A DNA stretch of 64,000 nucleotides from Panicum virgatum (lineage: Eukaryota > Streptophyta > Magnoliopsida > Poales > Poaceae). The stretch spans positions 29,754,086 to 29,818,085 of the forward strand of contig NC_053140.1 in NCBI RefSeq assembly GCF_016808335.1. Reading direction: 5' to 3'. Positions 11,624-23,200 of the stretch are shown in pieces. Below the pieces are notes generated by a model that saw nothing but the letters and a program-made list of their open reading frames with translations, was not told where the DNA came from and made no database searches. How positions within the stretch are numbered: position 1 is the stretch's first letter; each line of letters begins with the position of its first letter. The position numbers were made by a program, and so were the translations under genes.

Positions 11624-12342
11624 ATGCTTAAACCTTGCTCGTCCTCGAGTAAGTCCAGGAGCTTTGCTTATAAAGAAATCAGCGTTGCCCCTCAATGTCC
11701 TCTCTGCACTTAGTCATACATAACAAGACATATTGCTCTCTCAAGTATTTAGCATTTAAGTTCATGTTTTGACCGGCTACTTTTTCATTATGGAAGATAG
11801 ACTAGCAATCAAAGAACAAGCCACAATAATAGATAAATGCAATGCTCTCAAACTTAAGCGAACTTCAAACCTTTACCTTGTTTCATCGTGAAGAGTTTTC
11901 AAAAGAATGCATATCAAACATAAGTGAGGTTCTCTTGCAAAAGATCATGGAAATACTCATCTCATCAAGTCGCTCAAGCCTACATTAGATGTTTTCAACC
12001 TATTCTACTCATATATAAAAGTGGAATGCTTATGTGGAGCTTGGTAGGTAAAAACAATCCTAGCAAAACATTATATCTGAAATATTATCAAACTAAGAGA
12101 GAGATCTAATGGAATTACCAAGACTAGTCAAAAAGGCTATTGGAAAGTAATGTTGGAGAGGAAGAAAGATGAAACACACACATTTAGATAGGTGGACATG
12201 TGCAAGTGGCAAATGGATGATCCCGAGACACAAATGAAATTCTCGTTATCGGATTACACATGGTTGGAAGATTTGAGTATGGAATAATTCTTCAAAGTAA
12301 CTTGGAAAATTAATGAAACCAAAAAGAACTAAGGAGCATTTT

Positions 12343-12408
12343 ATTCTTCTCTTTTTTTTCTTTTCTTTTCTCCCCTTTTTTCATTTTTCTTTCTTTTTTG
12401 CTCCTTAG
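12343..12408. repeat. Polypyrimidine tract
   Basis: A run of about 65 bases is almost entirely T and C on the + strand, hence purine-only on the coding strand of the nested element. Confidence 0.85.
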
Positions 12409-13892
12409 AACTTTTGATAACATAGAATACTTACCCAGCCATCCCCCCATGCTTGAACGAATGCTCGTCCTCGAGTATGAATAGTGGGAGAACCAACTAG
12501 CTAGGGTAAGTATCTCAAATTCACCTTCTTCTTCGTAAATCCGCTTGAAGGTGTGTTCCAGGATCAAAACCTTTCCCTCCCGCATACTGTCACTACACGA
12601 GGATAATTGGTAACGAACAACAAGAACACGATAGTTGATGTACTCTAGGTAAACCATGCAAGAGCAAAGCAAACCCAAAGCCAAGTCGCGATTCTATTAG
12701 GCATCAAAGTATCTCCGGGGAGCCTTGTCTCCCAAAACTTTTCTTTATATAGTGCCCTTGATTCTTTTGATTCCGTCGAAATGATAATCCATACTCAAAT
12801 TGGGTTGTGGTCAAGGAGGTAATCACAAAAAGATATTTTTGGTTTAGGGTGGATATCCAGCGAGGTTTGCAAAATTCCCGAAGTGGAAACTCACAATGCA
12901 TGGATAGATAGGCTAGCAGAAAGAAGGTTACACAAAAAGAACGGAATGACCAGCTTCTTAGTCTCATACCAAAGAAATCAATCTTAATCCAACTCATCAA
13001 AATATATGTTTGCAATCTAAAGGTTTCATCATGAAAGAATATGCTTCTATAGGCTTTGGTAGGTAGAACTTTGCAAGAGATTCACAAATGTAGATAGCAT
13101 AGGAATTAAGTTTTCAAATTAAACAACATAAGGTGTAAGGTCATCCGTAGACTTAAATCAAAGAGCAACATATAATATGTGGGTTTAGAATTTAGTCATT
13201 TAACCTCCACAAATAAAAGAGCCGGTATTTAATCATTTTAATTCCATTTAATTGAGAGCAAATGGTCAAGTCATATACAACATAGCGTAGGTAAAACAAA
13301 GCAGCAACTTTCATCACTTTTCCATAAGCAAGAGCATATAAGAATATCATCGTGGTGAGCTCAAGGTGATGGCGATCCTACACTTATTGAAAACAAAAAC
13401 AAAACTAGGTTGTACTCCTAGTAGCCATGTTATTATAGGGAGAGATATACAAAGGTTGCATCTATGGTTGAAGGCATATATGTACATGCATTTAGAAAAA
13501 AAAAAGAGTTGAGGAAGAATTACCGTCCTTCTCGATGCTCGTAATGAATTATAGTGCGGCCTCCCCCATACTTAAGCATTGTGCTAAGCATGGAAGAAGA
13601 ATCATGAGCATCTTGTGGCAACTGTGATTATCTTACTCCATGAGATCTTTCTTCCTTGTCCACGAAATCCTCCCCCATGCTTAGCATGATGCTAGGCGTG
13701 GAAGGAGAAGATGGACCATCTTGAAATTCTTGAAGTCCTTCCCTCATGCGTATGAATATCATCTTCAATGTGTCTTCACCTTTGTTGCCTCAATTTCCTT
13801 CAACTTCTTCTTGTACTAAGTCATGGTCCCAATCATTGCTTCACATCGTCGTCGCCACCTTCAATTCCTCGTTGTCTCATTGCTGCCGCATC

Positions 13893-16800
13893 TTCATGAA
13901 TTTTTCTTTCAATTTCCAGAACAGAACCTGTACTGAAACATTACTCCATTGCGAAGTGCATGAATTTTCCTTTCCAACGAGTCCTTATTCGCACAAAATA
14001 GATTCCGAACAAGAGAGTTGTGTCCATTTTATCCCAGCGCTGCAATCTGTCCCGACGAATTTCAGAACGTGCAACGTCCAATATTCTTGCCATATCTCTT
14101 TGTACAGGTCTTAAAATTCATTGATCTTGAATGCGTTGGAATGAGAATTTGATGGAGCTTCTGAATGTCAACTTTTTGCTTCTTGTACAGCTCTGAACAT
14201 GTTCTCAAATTGATGAAAACAGCTGCGTCCTTCTCGGGTTTTGACGATGTTGACGATCTTGATTGAAATTCTTTTGGTCTTGAACTCATGGGAGCGCTTC
14301 TTCATGCCTGCAAAACATTTTAAACACACACTACCCCCGGGGTGATGGTCGGGAGTAGAAACAAATGCCAACAAACCTACCATTCCTAAGATCTCAATTT
14401 GTGGCAAAGCTAGCTTAGCGAAACTAGTGAGTGTACGTGTGTGCTAGTGTAAACGCAAATAAGAGGAAGGTATATAAACAAAGACAATGTTTACACCTAG
14501 TTCTAAACACCATGTTTACAACTAGATTGCCAAACTTCTCCATAGCCACAAAGACTTATTTAACCAAGGTCAAAACACCATGTCTATCCCAAGATCAGTA
14601 GGCCTTCATAGCACAAGAAAAAAATAAAGCGCATTGCAAAGCTTATAAACCAACCAAATGCAACCTCATAACTTGGTAACTAAATGATGATGGTTTCCAA
14701 TCATGTCTAAACACCATGTTTACACAAGATTGCAAAAAGGAAAATGCTCACGTGAAGCATTACACATGGATATGAAAGCTTTCATCAATAAAGTTGAGAC
14801 CAAGCTAGCAAAATGAGTGCATGAACAATGGAATGGACGCAAAGTGCAAATGCAAAGTTAGCAAAAACAAGTGTTAGCAAGGTTGAAAGAACCTTTCGAT
14901 GTTGTTCCACAACTAGTTTATTCAAAAACAATTGCTAAAAGTGACAAAAAGCCTTCGCGGCACTTCATAAGAAGTGAGGCTTTTGTCAATGAAAAAGGTT
15001 ATTTATCGAAAAAGGATCAAGCAACCGAGCTAACAAGGTTTTAGAAGTAGGTTTATGGGTTTCCTATATTTTTTGCTTAAAACAAAAATTTTGAAGAGAG
15101 AGAGTGTTGGGTATAGAAATTCTATCTAAGGTGGTTTAAAAAAAAACTAGAGAGAAACAAAAGTTAGATTTTTTGAATGAAAAACATACCCTATGGTTTT
15201 AGGATTGCTCCATGAGTGGTTTTCCTAAGGGTTTTAGGATCTCAAAAGCGAGGCTAGTCAATGTTTTTAGAAAAGGTTTTTTTTAAATGCAACATGCAAT
15301 GCAATACAAGGGTGAGACGAACAACATGGTATGCAATGCAACACGGGATGGGTGAACAAAATGATATGACATGATGAGGTGGTCTAAAACAAAACAAAAA
15401 GTTAGCCTAAGTTAATTACCCACAAGTTTAGAATCAAAGGGTGGTGCAACACTTCATATTTCTCTCTAAAAAGACTCAAAACACTAATAGGCACACAAAA
15501 AGGTCTACAAGTTTCCCAAAATCAAATAACAAAGTGCTCCCTCAATAACATTTAGAATGAACAACATGAAGTTGTGGTTTTTATTAGAGCAATGGTAACA
15601 ATGTTACTTGATATTCCGATTAAAGAGTGCAATGTAGATGGTCATATTAATATATATAAAATAAAAGATCGGGTTGCCTCCCGCAAAGCGCTTCATTTAG
15701 AGTCATAGAGCTCGACTTTCTTACATACCTTCTCATTGATGCGAAGCCATGGTCCTTCATGCAAGAGGTGAAGGTGTTCCATGCAGCTCTTATTCCACTT
15801 CCCATGTTGGACATGATCAATCACGCTTAATGGAAAACTTGCCCAATCGTCGCTCACATCATCGTCACCTCCTTCTTTGTTGTCCTTCGTCGCTACCTTT
15901 CTTTTCATGAATTTTTCTCTCTGTCCAGATTGGGAATTGCACCAAACAATTGATCCAATGCAAGGTGCATGAAATCTTCTTTCCAACAAGTCTTCATTTG
16001 CCCAAAACGCATTCCAATTGAGGGAGTTATGTCCCTTTTTCCCGTTACTGCAATCTGCCTCGTGCTGATTTCAGCACGTGCATCTCCGATGTTTGAGACA
16101 TAGCTCCCCCCGTGGGTCTTCAATTGTATCGATCATGGATGCGTTGAACCGAGGACTTGATGGAGATCCTGAATATTCAACTTTCTTGCATTGTAAATCT
16201 CTGGACTTGTGCACAAAATTTATGAGGCTTAGCGACGTCCGTTCTTGAAACTTGAAGATGTTGATGATGGTGTTCAAAATTTTGAGCACAGTTTCCCTCC
16301 TCATCATTTGAGTTTCATGTCCTGCATGGTTAGTGAAATTCGGGCTTCTCCCGACATGTGCTCTTTTAGGGTCATGAGCTTGACCAAGCGCAAAACAAGA
16401 TCGAGATTTGCAATTATTTGTAAACATATGCAACATAATCACATCCTCAATTAAATTTCATCAACAAGGCATGGTGTAATTAAATGCGGTATGTGTTTCT
16501 TGCATAGCGCGGCGCTCATTATTAGGCAGAGGTTCTTTAAGCATGAAATCAACATTCTCAAGAAACTCTAGCCTATGATCATGAAAAGAACAAGGCATAG
16601 AATTTAAACTTTCATTCCGACTATTGGTTCGAGCATGAGATTTTTAAAGATTATCAACAAAACCAATAGAAGCTTGAGAATTCAGTGTATACCTTAGCCT
16701 CGGAGCTTTTTCATACACACTGGAGTTGTGGTGCTTTGTGCGAGATGTCATCTTGATGCACTCCTCGTGGACCATCGTGATTTGCTTCTCACGTCTCCAT

Positions 16801-18040
16801 GTGTTGAATGTTGCGCTCTTGTAATCTGTCGTGGTTTGTTTGCAACATCCTCGTTTGTCCAAGGTCGACCGCTTGTGCCTTCATTTGCCAATGTCAATGG
16901 GGTTCATCCTCTGCTCGAAATTTTGTCATGTACGCTTGATGAAAACATCGCCCAAGCTCGCCTTCATTGTTATCATCGTCATCTTCTCTATCTTGTTCTC
17001 ATCACGTTGCTCCTGCCTCTTCTTTGTGGAATCCATCCTGTATACTCAACAGAACATATACTAAAATATAGCTCTATTGAAAAGTTTATGAAATTACCTT
17101 TCCAACGAGTGGTCACTCGCTTTAAACGAAGTCCAAACGAGAGAGTTATGACCGTTTTACTTTAGCGCTGCGTGCTGTCCAGAAAATTTCAGAGTGCACG
17201 ACTTTCGATGTTTTGGCCATAACTTCTTGTGGGAAACTTCGATTGACTTCATTCTTGACTTGTTGGAATCGGAACTTCGTGGAGCTTTTGAATATCCAAA
17301 AATATACTGCAATTTTCTTCTGAGGTCGAGCAGAATATTGATGAGAATAGTATCTTCTTGTGAATTCATCCGAAGATGTCAATGATCTCAATCATGTGGT
17401 CTTTAGAGCGTCTTGTCGTGCGTCCTTGGCTTCAAGGTCATCACCATTGATTTACCAGCACATAGCATGGCTTCAATGATGTGTCTTCTCCATGATTCTT
17501 GATTTACCCAAGGTATCGGGATTAGTGGAGGCTCCCGTGCTTTGTGTTGATGATCTGAGCGGTTTTCTTCCTTGATAGCATCACTCGACTAGAAGTATAT
17601 CGAGCATCCCACTGGAGAAGATAGGTGGTGTCATGATTCTTCTAATCTTGTTGCCTCCAGCTTTGGTCAACTTCAAATCATCATCTTTTGTGCACTCGGC
17701 CTTCCAATCATCCTTTGACGTCGTCATCACTTTCTCCGTTGTTTGCTGCTGCACCTTCCTTCATTGAATTGCTCCTTTGTCCAGTGCAGAACATATACCA
17801 AACTCCAAGCTCATTGTGAGGTGCATCAAATCATGTTTCCAACAAGTGGTCATTTACCCAAATTGGACCTCGGATGAAAAAGTTATGCTTGTTTTACTCC
17901 GGTGCTACGCTTCGTCCCGAGAGATTTCAGAACACGCAGCGTTGAAAGATCTTTCCATAACTCTTCACACCGATCTCCAAAATTAACGATTTTTGATGCG
18001 TTGGAAAGAAGGCTTGACAGAACTTCATAATAATCTATTA
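13893..18040 (-). repeat. Four diverged copies of a ~280-bp repeat inside the nested element
   Basis: Copies lie at about 13893-14190, 15900-16205, 17017-17330 and 17755-18040. Shared landmarks, in order, are TTTCCAACRAGT, GAGAGTTATG, a GCGCTGC-like block, ATTTCAGAACRYGCA, and GCGTTGGAA followed by a GGAGCTT or AGAACTT block. Spacing is irregular (about 2.0, 1.1 and 0.75 kb), so this is not a simple tandem array. No common reading frame is kept, which suggests a structural or cis-acting role, or repeated internal duplication. Confidence 0.7.
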
Positions 18041-18562
18041 TTTCCTCATGGCACATATCTGATCTTGGACGAAAAACTCATCACAACAGCGACACTTCAT
18101 AGATGATGATGATCCAATCGCACGATTTTCTTTTCGGACATGCTTCATACCTATTGCTTGAGCAAACAAATCTTCCCAAAAACATTAGTATTTAAAATCA
18201 ATTGATACGGCGGCGTACCTTATTTATCATCTTTTGCTTTAGGGAGTGGGGACTTGATAGCGGATGCTGGGCCACTAACAAAAGTTAGCACCTACCACTA
18301 AAGAGCGAAACATGATGTTATTCACATCTTGTCGAAGTGGATCTAGGGTTTTCGATGTTGATGTCGAGAACTCCTCGATCGTCTTGTCGTCGATTGTCGA
18401 AGTTTGTTGGAGCGGGTTGTGGACTTCTCGAAGCCCAAGTTTGGTGTCTAGCTTTTTCCACCTGCTTTCAAGGACACGAACAAGAAAACAAGGGTATATG
18501 CAATAATAAAATTTAGGGTTAGCCCAAAAAATTAGATAGATCGCCCTAGGGTTCGAATTGCT

Positions 18563-18582
18563 GATCCCCGGCAACGGCGCCA
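18563..18582 (-). other. Primer binding site, tRNA-Asp
   Basis: The + strand here, GATCCCCGGCAACGGCGCCA, equals the 3' end of plant tRNA-Asp including CCA, so the - strand is its complement. It lies eight bases from the LTR at 18591. It is a primer site and not a tRNA gene, since the rest of the tRNA is absent. Confidence 0.92.
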
Positions 18583-18590
18583 GAAAAGCT

Positions 18591-20055
18591 TGTTGACGTT
18601 CACTAACGCCCCCGATTTGTATACCGCAAGCGCACGGTTCGTGGTAGCTTTTCCCTTAGAGTATTCCCCCAAGGTTTATCAATCCGTGGATCGACAATGA
18701 ACTTACTAGGGTTTTCCATCTAATCTAACGGATCTATCCTAACATGAAGCATTAATTGCATATAAAAGGTGAACCTTTGATAGATATGAGTGATGTACGA
18801 AGGTTGATCTCATCCATGAACATCGGTAAGGATAAAGCATGACCGAAGGCATGACTAAACCTATCACACGCATTCTAGTTGTAGTTCTAGCTAAACGAGT
18901 AAGCTCAACATGCATCTCATCCAAAGCCTCTTTAAATCAAAACCTCCAATCCGATCCCTCGATACCCAACCTACTCTGTGGAGACGGCCTGTCACGACGC
19001 CCCCCTTTTCAACGGGATACCCTGAAGCAAGTCGAACCCCCTTTGGGTAGATCCGGTATGAACTCCTAGCCACCATAGCTACAAGAACACCCCATGCAAT
19101 CTATCTCGAGAATAGATCTAGGAATAAGCGCACCCAAAGCAAGAACGAAATCGAAAGAGGAGAGACATGATCGCTAAATAGATCGGATGACATGAAGACA
19201 TTACTCACATAATAGATTCGTTTGGATCGCCACCACCGCGTATACACCATTGACAACTCCAACTAGCTCATGAACTCCACCATGACACAACCACGCAGGG
19301 AGGCCATGGTGGCTAGGGATGGCCTAAGCCATCTCCTAGACAACTTCAAAGACTTGCGGCAGCCGTCGTCTCCCTCCGGTCTTGGCCCTAGGTTTTCGTC
19401 GAGTTCTGGTTGGATGGATGGCTCGAGTTGAATAAGGTGGGAGCTATTTATAAGCCGAGGAAGCCACCGGTTGAAGGGGAGGCCAAACCGACTCGAAAAC
19501 GGCCTGGGCCGGCCAGCCCCATAGGCCTAGGCCGGCCGGCCTACCCCTTTTCGGGCTCGCCTCGGTCTCATTTTTCACGTGTAGACTCCTCGCATCTTCT
19601 AGAGTTTCTGTCCTTCACAATTGCACCCCTTTGGACGTCGTTATCTTGGAGATATCTTCGAGGAAAGGATAGGATAAGGAATCATTCCTTAAAACTTCAT
19701 TTGCTTTGCTTAATCCCGAAGTATCTTGATCTCATCTTCGTGGGCTTGGTCCTTTGGGCTCTCTTGGAGGATGGATGTGCGTGAATGGGCTTCGAATCAA
19801 CATGGGCTTTGGTCCTTCCTTTGGGCTTTGGCCTTCGTCTTTCTCCGTGTTAGTACTCGATCACGGGCCTCGTCATTTCATGCTTCAAAATAGGCCAAAA
19901 ACCTGCAAAAACGAAGTTCCTCCAAAATATATGTGCAAGTGTGAAAATGACCAATAATTAGGCCGGGGTTAGGACGGTTAGTGATTTTGATATTAAATTC
20001 ATGCCATTATCAAGGATAAACAAGGGATAAAAGGTGTACTTTAGGAGCGCCAACA
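18591..20055 (-). repeat. 5' LTR of the nested element (right copy)
   Basis: This is 1465 bp, nearly identical to 10155-11615. It keeps more CG dinucleotides than the left copy, for example where the left copy has CATGACGCC and this copy has CACGACGCC. Confidence 0.95.
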
Positions 20056-20060
20056 GTATC
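20056..20060. repeat. Target-site duplication GTATC (right)
   Basis: This matches 10150-10154. Together they mark the integration site of the nested element inside a TAT-CCA codon pair of the host pol gene. Confidence 0.95.
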
Positions 20061-20239
20061 CAATCAGAGTTCTTGACACCAAAGAAAGAAGTACCAGAAG
20101 GGAGAGAGCTAAAATGTACAAAATCCAGTGGAATCACCATACTGAGGAAGAAGCCACTTGGGAGACTGAAACTTATCTCCAAAGAAATTTTCCTAACTTT
20201 CTTAGAACAAATCCAAGTACCAAATCTTTCCGTCCTTAA
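20060..20239 (+). pseudogene. pol: C-terminal integrase tail and chromodomain of the chromovirus, separated by the nested insertion
   Basis: The reading frame resumes exactly in phase after the right GTATC duplication and ends at TAA 20237-20239. It contains the VLDTKER linker typical of plant chromoviruses and the chromodomain core KIQW...EEATWETE. Chromodomains of this kind are thought to steer integration to heterochromatin marks. No lesion is visible in this piece, so the coding end was sound when the nested element landed. Confidence 0.92.
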
Positions 20240-20271
20240 TCTTTCTATAATCTCGGGGTGAGATTCCTTTT

Positions 20272-20282
20272 AGGGGGAAGGC
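20272..20282 (+). other. Polypurine tract of the chromovirus
   Basis: AGGGGGAAGGC lies directly upstream of the 3' LTR start TGTGACACC, as expected for the plus-strand primer of reverse transcription. Confidence 0.85.
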
Positions 20283-23200
20283 TGTGACACCCTAGGTGTC
20301 TGCACAGTAGAACTGCAATTATTTTATGCATCATGTGCTTACTTTGCTTGAACAAGAGTCTTATTTTAAAAATATAAGGCTAAATGTGTAAATATGATTT
20401 AATGCAAGGACCTTCCTATAGTTTAATTTGAATAGGATGGACAAATGTTGCTTTTGTGGAGGGTTTATTTGTAAAATTTAGTGTAATCATTACTTGGCAG
20501 GGAATTTTACTTTTCAGTCTGAATTTAAGGTGAATTTGCTTTGGAAAAGACAAAAGTCCATTAAATTCAAAATCCTTTCTATGTTTTCAAAATAACTCTT
20601 TAACCTTTGGTCAAATCAATTTTTACACAACACTAAAGTTGTAGATCTTGAAAAGTTGAACAACTTTCATGTTGGACACTTTTTCATTTGAGCCCTAGTT
20701 TAGGAGTTATTTTTGTTTTACAGTAGGACCCCTGAACTTTTCAGAAATTGCAAAATAGTCCACCTCTCTTCCTCTGCCGCCGGTGCAGAGAGGCGCCGCC
20801 CGCCCCCGAGGAGGGCCACAGGCCACCTCCGCTGCTCCACCGCCACACGCGGCACCTCCGCAACCTCTTGGCCCCACTCCACCTCGCGCTGGATCCCTCC
20901 TCCCATCGCCACGCCACCCGAGTCGAGCTCCGCGGCCGCCACCTCGCCGTCGCCGTGGCCAGCTCGGGGAAGAGCTCTGGCTCCCCATCTCTCACACGCT
21001 TCAGCACCAGTGGCAGCCCCGCAACCCAATCCTCTCGCTCTCTCACCAGTTCCCTGCCCCAAAACCCCAGAACGCCGCCACCAGCCACCCGAACGCCGGC
21101 GAGCTCGAGCTCACCGTCGACCCGCCATTCCAGACCTCCTCCGCCTGCACAAACCCCACCCCTAGCTCTGCATCGCTCTCGCACAGCTCCCCGGCCACTC
21201 CTCCCCCACCCTCGACCGTCGGAGCACCCTCGCCGCCATTTCCCTTTGCCACCGCGAACTGCTCCACCACTGACAACACTATTCCGACCATCACCTCGGC
21301 CTCCCAAGCCCACTCACAGGTGCGCCCTGACCTGGTGAACCTCTCTGGACCCTTCACCCACACTGCCGCCGACGAGCCCCGCCGGAATCGACCGGTCAAC
21401 ACCCCCCCCCCTCTGCTCTGACTCCGGCCAAGGGCCTATCTGCTAGGATTAAAAAACTTCTAGGGGCCTATCTGCAAGTTTTAAATCCTTTTCCTTTTGT
21501 TTCTAGGCTGAACTTTGAAAATGCATAGAAATTCATAGAAAAATGAAAAAAAATACAAATCCAAATGTTTTGGAATCCTTGTTACAAGACCTACAAGTTT
21601 TGTTACATACACATCTTCATTTTTGGTCTGCATGTTAATCCAAGAAAAAGAATAGAATAAATAGTCTTTAATTGTTCTAGCAGTTGTACTTAGTAACTTC
21701 ATGTGATTTTTGGCTAGAATATGTCTTGCAGTATTACTAGAACCTGGTAAACATTTGAACTCTTTTTGACATATTAAACTAGGTCAAAGTTTCAAGATTC
21801 CTAGATCTACTAGTTTTGCTAATGTATTTATGCTGGTAGAAATATCAAAGTTCTGAGTGTGAAACTTTTTCCATGCATGATGTCGCTAAAGCCTTGCTGT
21901 TGAGCAAGTTTGAGAAATTTTAGATTTGTTTAGCTATTTATTTGATTTAATGCTTGTCAAGTAGCCTTTAATTGTGATAAATAGTTTCTTTGCTTAGAAA
22001 ATCTGAGAATATTTGTGGAACTCTATTTTGGTCATATGTTCACGTCTGTAAAATTTAGGATCCAGAAACATTATAGAACTTTCGGTACTAATTAGTTTCG
22101 CCATATGTGGTTTAAATTTGTCAAAATTATTACTTCTGTTTTATACCTAGATAAATTCTAAAACATTTATAGGACGTTCTTAAGAATATGAAGCCTGCGA
22201 TGAGAAATTTTGAGCTTCGTAAGTGTTGTAGTTTGTTCTGTAGAATTTAATCTTTTTCTAGGTGCTGTCTGAGTAAATGTTTTATTTTGAATAATTGACT
22301 GCATGAAATGGTATGAAATTTACAGGATAGATTGCCCTCTGTACTTCCTGTTTGAAGTAATTTTCTGAGTTTAAATGCTGTTTGTGTGCTGACTTACTTA
22401 TTTCTTAGCAAACCATGATTTATTTGCTATATGAACTAACTAAAACTTACTTTGTGAAGATAATCAAGTTGTCTTGTGAGGTTAATCATGTTGTTTTGCA
22501 TAGTAAGACATGTTAAATAACTACTCTATAAACGATTGACCATATGCTAAGTTATGCTTGCTAATTCGTAGACTGCACCTTTATTGTGAAGTGTGTATGA
22601 TTGTAATATCGTTTCTTGCGTCACATATAGATACGACTGTTCTAGCGGACGGGACGTACGAGCTGATCCCGAAGTCCGAAGAAGGTGAACAAAAAGCCCA
22701 TGTGAACACCGCTACACTAACTGAAGACCCGGACCAAAGTCCGGAAGAGCCCAAGGCTGAGCTAGCCAGTGACTACCGCGAAGGCAAGCCCCGGACATAA
22801 ACCCAGTATTTCAAATTATACACTTTATATACTACTTGTGCATTTACAGTTGTTAGGATTTGAATTGAAACCCTAGATGCATGATCCTAGGATGTACTGA
22901 ACACTAGACTTGAGTTCGAGTAATTGTTATGTCAATAGGTCCGGTAAAAGTCGAGTGATTGCCTGTCACTCACGAGCTTAATAGGAGTTGCTTGTTTTCT
23001 TTTATCTGCAATCACTATAAGGACGTCGGACGGGGTCATGTTCGATATCATGACCTTGGGTGAAACCCCGTCTGTGTTGATGAATTCTGCTAAGGTCGCG
23101 GTGTGTGGTAGCGGTGGTTAAGTGTTTGAACGTACTAGCCACATGCCGTAAATATGGTACGCGGTAAGCCTAGTAGCTGATCGGACCGGTGAGTGGATAT

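Larger units (their letters stand above)
11624..18562 (-). other. Non-coding interior of the nested element
   Basis: This is about 6.9 kb of AT-rich sequence with only short chance frames. It contains the diverged repeats described at 13893-18040, a pyrimidine tract at 12343-12408, and repeated AACACCATGTTTAC motifs near 14506 and 14708. The block GCGCTTTGCGGGAGGCAAC (- strand, about 15673-15691) resembles a motif I associate with Athila-type grass elements. No coding domain is recognised. Confidence 0.75.
10155..20055 (-). mobile_element. Nested non-autonomous LTR retrotransposon (Athila-like, LARD type), 9.9 kb
   Basis: Two LTRs of 1461 and 1465 bp are nearly identical and flanked by GTATC. 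Orientation is - because a tRNA-Asp primer site lies next to the right LTR (18563-18582) and a polypurine tract, read on the - strand, lies next to the left LTR (11616-11623). The 6975-bp interior shows no gag, protease, RT or integrase motif in any frame. It therefore needed proteins of another element. The Asp primer suggests an Athila-type partner; this is inference. High LTR identity makes it younger than the chromovirus it disrupts. Confidence 0.92.

Noticed and set aside
18563..18582. tRNA-Asp gene
   Set aside because: Only the last 20 bases including CCA are present; CCA is not encoded in plant tRNA genes. It is a primer site.
20707..21421. Long overlapping frames on both strands in the GC-rich part of the LTR as independent genes
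   Set aside because: They occur in all frames and on both strands, as expected from GC-rich sequence with few stops. Only the motif shared with LTR B was kept as a weak observation.
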